From assembly GCF_020741395.1 (NCBI RefSeq), contig NZ_DYZA01000127.1, forward strand, positions 1 to 8,574: a stretch of DNA of 8,574 nucleotides, in the 5' to 3' direction. Below, in pieces: positions 1 to 5,360 of the stretch. The notes beneath the pieces were generated by a model. That model ran no database searches and was not told where the DNA came from. It saw only the letters and a program-made list of their open reading frames with translations. This stretch comes from Mailhella massiliensis (GTDB lineage: Bacteria > Desulfobacterota > Desulfovibrionia > Desulfovibrionales > Desulfovibrionaceae). Position 1 is the stretch's first letter; each line of letters opens with the position of its first letter. The position numbers and the translations under genes were made by a program.

Positions 1-1
1 C

Positions 2-445
2 TTCTTCACCGTGTACGGCCCCTGGGGCAGGCCGGACATGGCGCCCTCGCTCTTTGCAAGGGCCATCCTTGCCGGAAAGCCCATCAACGTGTTCAACAAC
101 GGCAACCTCTCGCGCGACTTCACCTATATCGACGACATTGTGGAAGCCGTACTGCGCCTCATGGGCCACGCGCCCGAAGGCGACGTGCCCACCGATATCT
201 GCAACGTGGGCTGCGGGCGGCCCATGCAGCTCATGGACTTCATCCGCACTCTGGAAGAGGCGCTGGGGAAAAAGGCCTCGCTGCACATGCTGCCCATGCA
301 GAAAGGCGACGTGTACCAGACCTTTGCCGACACGACGAAGCTCCGCAACCTCACCGGTTTCCGCCCCTCCACCCCCCTTGCGGAAGGCATACGGCGCTTT
401 GCCGCGTGGTACGATTCTCCGCTCAACCCGCTCAGAGAAAACTAG
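2..445 (+). CDS. UDP-glucuronate 4-epimerase, C-terminal part (5' end outside window)
   Basis: This is the last 147 residues of an NAD-dependent extended SDR epimerase; the frame is already open at base 2 and ends at TAG 443-445. The family is about 330-340 residues long, so roughly the N-terminal half, with the NAD-binding Rossmann motif and the catalytic Tyr-x-x-x-Lys, lies upstream of the window. Visible signatures are FFTVYGPWGRPDMA at the very start, RDFTYIDDIVEAVLR, NVGCGRPMQLMDFI and MLPMQKGDV, then a GF(R/K)PxTPLxEGI-like end. This set is typical of the CapI/LspL/plant GAE branch, which interconverts UDP-glucuronate and UDP-galacturonate in the cytosol, rather than of GalE. The gene is followed after 39 bases by a polyprenyl-phosphate glycosyltransferase gene, so it probably supplies that enzyme's nucleotide sugar. 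The family call is strong; the exact 4-epimerase substrate is inferred from motif similarity only. Confidence 0.88.
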   Translation, partial: FFTVYGPWGRPDMAPSLFARAILAGKPINVFNNGNLSRDFTYIDDIVEAVLRLMGHAPEGDVPTDICNVGCGRPMQLMDFIRTLEEALGKKASLHMLPMQKGDVYQTFADTTKLRNLTGFRPSTPLAEGIRRFAAWYDSPLNPLREN

Positions 446-484
446 GGCGGCAAACGCGCATCTCCCCGCGCCGGAGGAAAAAAC

Positions 485-1231
485 ATGACACAGAGCCATT
501 GCCCATCTTCCTATGAAGTGACTATCCTTGTCCCCGTGTACAATGAGGAAGACAACATGCGCGCCCTCTCCGCGCGCCTCGCCGCCTATCTGCCCCGCGC
601 GAAGAAACGCTCCTGCGTGCTCTTCATCAACGACGGCTCCACCGACACAAGCGGAGCGCTCATCCGCAAGGCCTGCGCGGAGCACGAAGGCTTCTTCTTC
701 CTCGAATTCACCCGCAACTGCGGCCTGAGCGCGGCCATAAAGGCGGGCATGGACGCCGCCCGCTCCCCGTACGTCGCCTACATCGACGCCGACCTTCAGA
801 CCGCGCCCGAAGAGCTCGACCTGCTCACGCCCTATCTTGACGAGTACGCCCTCGTCACCGGCGTGCGCGCAAAGAGGAAGGACTCGGCCTTCAAGAAGTT
901 CCAGTCCCGCGTGGCCAACGGCTTCCGCCGCATGATGGTGAAGGACGGCGCGCGCGACACCGGCTGCCCGCTCAAAGTCATGCACACGGACATGGCCCGC
1001 CGCCTGCCCTTCTTCAAGGGCATGCACCGCTTTTTCGCCGCCCTCGTGCAGATGGAAGGCGGAAAGGTGAAGCAGGTGGACGTGTCGCACTTCCCGAGGG
1101 TCGCGGGCGTGTCCAAATTCCACCTGTGGAACAGGCTCATCGCGCCCCTCATGGACTGTTTCGCCGTGCGCTGGATGCAGAAAAGGCATATCGACTATGA
1201 GGTGAAGGAAAAAAGCCTCGGGGACGAATAG
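485..1231 (+). CDS. GT2-family polyprenyl-phosphate glycosyltransferase (DPM1/ArnC/RgtE-like), without C-terminal membrane helices
   Basis: A 248-residue GT-A fold glycosyltransferase of family 2. The start has a good Shine-Dalgarno GGAGG at 473-477, 7 bases before ATG 485. Visible motifs are LVPVYNEEDN (15-24), INDGSTD (48-54), the metal-binding DxD as DADLQ (101-105), DTGCPLK (158-164), GMHRFFAAL (179-187) and RVAGVSKFHLWNRL (205-218), the usual order for dolichol- or undecaprenyl-phosphate sugar synthases. Such enzymes transfer a sugar from a nucleotide donor to a polyprenyl phosphate on the cytoplasmic membrane face. ArnC and GtrB carry two C-terminal transmembrane helices; this protein ends after a short amphipathic stretch and a charged tail, so it is probably soluble or peripheral like DPM1. 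The neighbouring UDP-GlcA epimerase suggests UDP-galacturonate or glucuronate as donor; that is inference, and the motifs do not fix the sugar. Confidence 0.88.
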   Translation: MTQSHCPSSYEVTILVPVYNEEDNMRALSARLAAYLPRAKKRSCVLFINDGSTDTSGALIRKACAEHEGFFFLEFTRNCGLSAAIKAGMDAARSPYVAYIDADLQTAPEELDLLTPYLDEYALVTGVRAKRKDSAFKKFQSRVANGFRRMMVKDGARDTGCPLKVMHTDMARRLPFFKGMHRFFAALVQMEGGKVKQVDVSHFPRVAGVSKFHLWNRLIAPLMDCFAVRWMQKRHIDYEVKEKSLGDE

Positions 1232-1327
1232 CACCGGGCGGCGCTTCTTCCCGCGCCCATGCCCGCCCTGCCGCATGGACGCGCCCCCCTCCCGGCAGGC
1301 CCCGCGCGGCCCGCAGGCCCCGGCAAA

Positions 1328-1347
1328 GCCCCGGGCATCCCCGGGGC
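1328..1347 (+). other. GC-only hairpin in the leader of the LAB_N gene
   Basis: Arms GCCCCGGG (1328-1335) and CCCGGGGC (1340-1347) are perfectly complementary around a four-base CATC loop. The hairpin ends 8 bases before the AAGGA Shine-Dalgarno (1356-1360) of the next gene, within a 135-base gap (1232-1366) that holds no gene. The gap also has a direct repeat GCAGGCCCCG at 1295-1304 and 1313-1322. There is no T-run, so it is not a canonical intrinsic terminator. It could affect translation or mRNA decay of the downstream genes, or be chance in GC-rich spacer. Confidence 0.4.
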
Positions 1348-1366
1348 GCGCACGCAAGGACACTCC

Positions 1367-2020
1367 ATGAAAGACTATCTCTTCGTCACCGGCGTGGGCC
1401 TTCTCGCCCAGGGATTCTTTTCCCTGCGCATGCTCCACCAGTGGATAAAAACCGAAAAGGCGAAGAAAATCATATCGCCCTCGCTGTTCTGGGTGTTCAG
1501 CATCTGCGGCTCCTGCCTGCTCATGCTCTACGGCTGGCTCAGGGAGGATTTCGCCATACTTCTCGGGCAGTTCCTTTCCTACTACATCTATATCTGGAAC
1601 CTCCGGACCAACGGGATATGGCAGAAGGCGGCCTGGTGGCTGCGCCTTCTTGTCGCGCTCATCCCGCCTGCCGCCGCCCTGAGCCTCATGGCGGGCGGCG
1701 CGGATATCGGCCGCACGCTCTTTAAAAATCCCGATATCCCCCTGCCGCTGCTTGTCTTCGGCTGCGCGGCCCAGGCGCTCTTCACCCTGCGCTTCGTGTA
1801 CCAGTGGTGGTACAGCCGCTCCCGCCATGTTTCCGTGCTGCCCATGGGCTTCTGGGCCATAAGCCTCACAGGCTCCGTGCTCATCTGCCTCTACGGCCTC
1901 ATACGGCTCGATATCGTGCTCATCCTCGGCCAGGCCCTCGGGCTTGCCGCCTATGCACGCAACATCGTCATAGGCCTGCGCAGCGCGCGCCTTCCCTCCG
2001 GCCCCGAACATCATTCCTGA
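1367..2020 (+). CDS. Tandem lipid A biosynthesis N-terminal (LAB_N) domain membrane protein
   Basis: A 217-residue multi-spanning membrane protein made of two copies of the LAB_N domain (Pfam PF07578), the family first seen fused to some lipid A disaccharide synthases. I start it at ATG 1367, where AAGGA (1356-1360) sits 6 bases upstream. An in-frame upstream ATG at 1259 would add a Pro/Gly/Ala-rich 36-residue stretch that looks like translated spacer and has no Shine-Dalgarno. Copy 1 spans about residues 12-80 and copy 2 about 133-201, at a constant offset of 121. Both contain AQxxFxLR, QW, FW, GSxLxxLYG, R-x-D and LGQ; by hand I count 25 identities in 69 positions. Known LAB_N proteins sit beside polyprenyl-phosphate sugar transferases, as here. 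No reaction is established for this type; a membrane anchor for the GT2 or a lipid-sugar transporter are both inference. The gene ends 21 bases before the GT-C gene. Confidence 0.87.
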   Translation: MKDYLFVTGVGLLAQGFFSLRMLHQWIKTEKAKKIISPSLFWVFSICGSCLLMLYGWLREDFAILLGQFLSYYIYIWNLRTNGIWQKAAWWLRLLVALIPPAAALSLMAGGADIGRTLFKNPDIPLPLLVFGCAAQALFTLRFVYQWWYSRSRHVSVLPMGFWAISLTGSVLICLYGLIRLDIVLILGQALGLAAYARNIVIGLRSARLPSGPEHHS

Positions 2021-2041
2021 AGCGTCAGGCAAAGGCACTCC

Positions 2042-3574
2042 ATGAAACAGCGCACCATCATCTACCTCTTTTCCCTGCTTCTTCTTCTGCCGCTCGTGTA
2101 TGTGTTCGGCACCGGCATCATGGAGGCCCGCAACCTCATTTCCGCCCAGTCCATGGCTCTCGATCACGACTGGCTCATCCCCCACCTCTACACGGAAATA
2201 CGCCTGAACAAGCCGCCCCTGCCCGTGTGGCTCACCGTGCCCGTGTTCCTCCTCAACCCCGAGCCTTCCCTGTTCGCCCTGCACCTGCCCGTCATACTCA
2301 CGACAGGGCTTCTCGGCGTGTTCTGCTTCGATCTGTACCGCGCGCTCTTTTACGATGAGAAAACCGCCCTCTACGCGGGCCTCGTCGTCTCCTCCATGCT
2401 GCTCACGTTGAAGCTCGGCACCACCAACTCCTGGGACATATACTCCGTGGTCTTCATGACGGGCGCGCTCGTCGGCCTTGTGAAGCCCGGGCGCGGCCGG
2501 CTTGTCGCAGGCACGCTTTTCCTGGCGGCCTCGGTGCTCAGCAAGGGCCCGGTGCAGCTCTACACCATGCTTCTGCCCTTCCTCGCCGCGCTCCTTCTCT
2601 GCCGCCGCCCCGTGCCGTGGAAGCGCCTCGCCGCCATACTCTTCGGCGGCACGCTGCTCGGCTCGCTCTGGTACGCCTATGCGTACTTCGCCGTGCCCCA
2701 TGTGGCCGCCGGCGTGGCCCGGGGCGAAGTAAGCGCATGGAGCACCATGCACACGGCCTCCTTCTTCTTCTACCTCTCCTTCCCGGGCTTTGCAGGCGCG
2801 TGGGCCCTTGCCTGCCTTGCGGGCATATTCGACCGGTGGCTGAACAGGGAAAAAGAATACAGGGCGGAAATGACGTTCCTGCTCGCCTGGTTCCTGCTCT
2901 CGCTGCTTCTGCTTTCCCTGGTGCCGGAAAAAAAGGAGCGCTACCTCATGCCCGCCATGGTGCCGCTGGCGCTGCTCTCTGCGCAGGTGCTGCGGCACTG
3001 GGTGAGCGGCCTTGAGAAAGGCCTCCTCTCCCGCACGGAAAGGGGCATGGTCGCCCTGCACCTTTCCCTCGGCACGCCGGCCGCCGCGGGGATCTGCCTC
3101 TTCGTGGCCTGGAACCACAGCGAATACGCGCTCTCCTGTATTGCCTTCGCCCTGCTCTGCCTCGGGCTCGGCGCGTTCGGGCTCAAATACAGAACGTACC
3201 TCGTGCCCGTCTCCTGCCTCATGGTGCTTCTTGTGTGCCTCGCCGCCTTCCGCATGGGCTCCACCCGGCCCGTGGTGCAGAAAACGCCCCCCACCTGCTC
3301 CCTGGAGGAACTGCGCGCCCTGCCCCGGCTGGAGGGGCTTCCCTGCTATTCCTTCGACAATTTCAGCCCTACGGAAGAATGGGAAACAGGCCGGGACACC
3401 ACGCGCATCGCCTCCCTAGGCGACGTGCCCGAAAAGCGCTTCCTCCTGCTCGACACCGACACCACGCCGCCCGCCGTGCTCATGGGCGACTCCCCCCTGC
3501 GCGTGGTGGAACGCTTCCTTGTGCAGACCAGCCGCAACGACTACATCACCCTCTTCATCGTGGAAAAGAAATAA
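2042..3574 (+). CDS. ArnT-like GT-C glycosyltransferase (GT39/GT83 type), integral membrane
   Basis: A 510-residue polytopic membrane enzyme, near the usual 500-550 of ArnT-type transferases. These use a polyprenyl-phosphate sugar and transfer it on the periplasmic side to lipid A, core or proteins. The N-terminus is a transmembrane helix (about 6-24), followed by the first periplasmic loop with E28, DHDWLIP (41-47) and NKPPLPVW (56-63), matching the ArnT E-(x)n-GDW-P-(x)n-KPPL-W pattern that carries the catalytic acid and substrate-contact residues. SKGP (167-170) and PEKKERYLMPAMVPLALL (295-312) match the conserved KGP and RYLLP-type motifs. Many hydrophobic helices run to about residue 404, then about 105 residues form a soluble, probably periplasmic C-terminal domain. 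AAAGG precedes the ATG. The bases around the start (CACTCCATGAAA) are identical to those of the gene before. Acceptor and sugar are not readable; 4-amino-arabinose is unlikely, since no Arn synthesis gene is visible. Confidence 0.85.
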   Translation: MKQRTIIYLFSLLLLLPLVYVFGTGIMEARNLISAQSMALDHDWLIPHLYTEIRLNKPPLPVWLTVPVFLLNPEPSLFALHLPVILTTGLLGVFCFDLYRALFYDEKTALYAGLVVSSMLLTLKLGTTNSWDIYSVVFMTGALVGLVKPGRGRLVAGTLFLAASVLSKGPVQLYTMLLPFLAALLLCRRPVPWKRLAAILFGGTLLGSLWYAYAYFAVPHVAAGVARGEVSAWSTMHTASFFFYLSFPGFAGAWALACLAGIFDRWLNREKEYRAEMTFLLAWFLLSLLLLSLVPEKKERYLMPAMVPLALLSAQVLRHWVSGLEKGLLSRTERGMVALHLSLGTPAAAGICLFVAWNHSEYALSCIAFALLCLGLGAFGLKYRTYLVPVSCLMVLLVCLAAFRMGSTRPVVQKTPPTCSLEELRALPRLEGLPCYSFDNFSPTEEWETGRDTTRIASLGDVPEKRFLLLDTDTTPPAVLMGDSPLRVVERFLVQTSRNDYITLFIVEKK

Positions 3575-3969
3575 TCTTCCCTGCGCGGGGAGGACGGAAG
3601 CCCCGGGGAAACGGCGGGAAAAACGGCCTTCCCCGCACGCCGCACACGGAATCCCTTTTCCTGCGAGTATCGCCGCCGGAAGGCCCCCTTTCCGCCATGC
3701 CCCGGGCTCCCCGCGAAAACCTTTGCCAAACAGCCCCGCTTCGAGCCTTCGGCCGTGCCGCAGCCCAAAGCGGGCTTTCCTCTGCCGAAAGCCCTCCCCT
3801 GCTCCCCGCCCCGGACACGTTTTCAGGGCTCCCCCCTGCTTTCTCCCGGAACACCGTGCCCGCGCCGCAGAAGGGCCTCCAAGGCTCTCGAGTCCCCGCC
3901 TCCCCGGAACCGGGGAACGGCAGACTGTCCGGCCGGGCCTGTCCCTCCCCCTCTTTCCGGCCGGGGCGC
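3575..3969. other. Non-coding GC-rich spacer, no gene recognised
   Basis: These 395 bases follow the GT-C stop codon. Open frames exist on both strands, but their products are Pro/Arg/Gly-rich with no recognisable motif, and none has a convincing ribosome site. The + strand is visibly rich in C and pyrimidine runs. One clean hairpin is present: GGGCTTTC (3772-3779) with GAAAGCCC (3787-3794). It competes with a smaller one, AGCCC (3762-3766) with GGGCT (3772-3776). The stretch is probably the long 3' untranslated region of the envelope operon, upstream of its terminator; decayed coding sequence is possible but I see no trace of a family. Confidence 0.5.
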
Positions 3970-4001
3970 AAAAAAAGCCGCCCGGAGGCGGCTTTTTCTT
4001 T
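3970..4001. terminator. Bidirectional intrinsic terminator between convergent operons
   Basis: GCCGCC (3977-3982) and GGCGGC (3987-3992) pair around a four-base loop CGGA. The stem is extended by five A-T pairs (3972-3976 with 3993-3997), giving 11 perfect pairs. Reading +, it ends in a TTTTTCTTT tract. Reading -, the A-tract 3970-3976 becomes a run of seven T. It can therefore stop the envelope operon from the left and the pgk operon from the right. It lies 395 bases after the GT-C stop and 163 bases after the pgk stop, with the palindromic element on the pgk side. Confidence 0.9.
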
Positions 4002-4147
4002 AGAGCAATTTCAGTTTGAAATGCTGTGCATTTCAAACCATACGGCCTGTCGTTTCGCGGAAAAAACGCGGTTTTTCCGCAAACGAAGGGCCGGGCGGCG
4101 CTGTGCTGCCGCCTTCGCGTTTCACTTTTTCAAAGTTGAAACGCTCT
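4002..4147. repeat. Palindrome-rich intergenic element with degenerate inverted ends (REP/MITE-like or structured RNA)
   Basis: This 146-base stretch begins with AGAGCAATTTCAGTTTGAAA (4002-4021) and, read on the other strand, with AGAGCGTTTCAACTTTGAAA (4147-4128). The two ends match at 15 of 20 positions. Between them lies a chain of almost adjoining hairpins: 4014-4038 (11 perfect pairs, loop TGT); 4051-4085 (14 pairs with one bulged C, loop ACGCGG); 4094-4113 (6 G-C pairs); 4117-4144 (12 pairs with one bulged T, loop TTC). It is more A/T-rich in places than its surroundings and ends 17 bases before the pgk stop. No target-site duplication is visible (flanks TCTTT and GGATC). No protein is encoded. 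I believe it is a dispersed genomic repeat or a transcribed structured 3' element of the pgk mRNA; only a copy count would decide. Confidence 0.6.
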
Positions 4148-4164
4148 GGATCAGGCAGAGATGC

Positions 4165-5343
4165 CTACTTGAAAGCCACGTCGGCAAGGGCGGCCACGGC
4201 GGGCAGGGTCTTGCCTTCCAGCACTTCGAGGAAAGCGCCGCCGCCGGTGGAGAGGTAGCCCATCTTCGCGGCCACGCCGAAGGATTCCACAGCGGCCACG
4301 GTATCGCCGCCGCACACCAGGGTGTAGGCGTCGCAGTCGGCCAGGATATCGGCCAGGGCGCGGCTGCCCTTGTCGAAGGGTACCGTTTCAAAAGCGCCCA
4401 CGGGGCCGTTCCACACGATGGTGCGGGCGTCGGCCAGAAGGCGCGCGTATTCCCTGGCGGTCTCTTCGCCGATATCGAAGGCGCAGTCTTCGGCGCCAAG
4501 CTCGGACACCTTCTTGGTCACGGCTTCGGAAGCGCGTTCAAAGCTGGGGGCCACCACCACGTCGGTGGGCAGGGGCAGGATGACGTTGCGCTCCTTCGCC
4601 ATTTCAATGAGGCGCTTCGCTTCGGGGATGAGGTCCTTTTCCACAAGGGAGGAGCCCATGTTGAAGCCCGCGGCTTCCAGGAAGGTGTTGGCAATGCCGC
4701 CGCCCACGATGAGGCCGTCCACATGCTTGAGCAGGTTTTCCAGCACGGTGAGCTTGGTGGATACCTTGGAGCCGCCGATAATGGCGTAGAGCGGGCGTTC
4801 GGGGTTGTCGAGCAGCTTCGTGGCGGCTTCCATTTCCGCGAACATGAGCGGGCCGGCCACGGCCACGGGGGCCTTGCGCAGCGCGCCTTCGGTGGAGGCC
4901 TGGGCGCGATGGGCCGCGCCGAAGGCATCCATGACGTAGATATCGCCCATGGCGGCGTACTTGGCGGCGAGTTCCTCGTTGTTCTTCTTCTCGCCCTTGA
5001 AGAAGCGCACGTTCTCGCACAGCACCACTTCGCCGGGCTTACATTCCACGCCGTTCAGCGGGTCGGCGCAGAAGGCCACGTCCATGCCGAGGAGCTTGCC
5101 CATGTGGGCGGCCACGGGGCGCAGGGAATACTTTTCCTCAAACTCGCCTTCCGTGGGGCGGCCGAGGTGGGCGAGCAGGATGACGCCCGCGCCCGCGTCC
5201 AGGGCCTTCTTAATGGTGGGCAGCACCGCGCGGATGCGCTTGTCGCTGGTAATGACGCCGTCGTGGATGGGCACGTTCACATCCACGCGCATGACAACGC
5301 GCTTGCCCTTCATATCCACATCGTTCATGGTCAGTGCTTTCAT
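4165..5343 (-). CDS. pgk: Phosphoglycerate kinase
   Basis: A full-length 392-residue monomeric kinase (family about 385-415) that interconverts 1,3-bisphosphoglycerate + ADP and 3-phosphoglycerate + ATP in the cytosol. Visible motifs are MRVDVNVP (18-25, with D21 and N23), HLGRP (59-63), ENVRF (110-114) and DAFGAAHR (139-146), which make up the basic substrate-binding patch of the N-domain. The nucleotide side has GGSKVSTK (190-197), VDGLIVGGGIANTFL (208-222), WNGPVGAFE (311-319), GGDTVA (345-350) and STGGGAFLE (365-373). ATG 5343-5341 has AAGGAG 8 bases upstream (5357-5352), which lies in the 17-base gap after the tkt stop, so the two are surely co-transcribed. It is the last gene of the operon. 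Nothing is missing; YLSTGGGAF in place of the commoner ISTGGGAS is a mild variation. Confidence 0.98.
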   Translation of the reverse strand: MKALTMNDVDMKGKRVVMRVDVNVPIHDGVITSDKRIRAVLPTIKKALDAGAGVILLAHLGRPTEGEFEEKYSLRPVAAHMGKLLGMDVAFCADPLNGVECKPGEVVLCENVRFFKGEKKNNEELAAKYAAMGDIYVMDAFGAAHRAQASTEGALRKAPVAVAGPLMFAEMEAATKLLDNPERPLYAIIGGSKVSTKLTVLENLLKHVDGLIVGGGIANTFLEAAGFNMGSSLVEKDLIPEAKRLIEMAKERNVILPLPTDVVVAPSFERASEAVTKKVSELGAEDCAFDIGEETAREYARLLADARTIVWNGPVGAFETVPFDKGSRALADILADCDAYTLVCGGDTVAAVESFGVAAKMGYLSTGGGAFLEVLEGKTLPAVAALADVAFK

Positions 5344-5360
5344 CTTGAGATCTCCTTTCC

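Noticed and set aside
1367..2020. Lipid A disaccharide synthase (lpxB)
   Set aside because: Only the accessory N-terminal domain type is present, twice; there is no glycosyltransferase catalytic domain.
485..3574. Classical Arn (4-amino-4-deoxy-arabinose) operon
   Set aside because: The ArnC-like and ArnT-like genes tempt this call, but the visible part of the epimerase is of the UDP-GlcA 4-epimerase type, the GT2 lacks ArnC membrane helices, and no ArnA, ArnB, ArnD or ArnE/F gene is present in the window.
3416..4036. 206-codon - strand frame through the spacer
   Set aside because: Pro/Gly/Arg-rich product that reads through the terminator hairpin and into the reverse of the GT-C gene; no motif and no ribosome site.
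4002..4147. CRISPR array or attachment site
   Set aside because: The inverted motifs are not regularly spaced direct repeats with spacers, no cas or integrase gene is near, and no duplicated core flanks the element.
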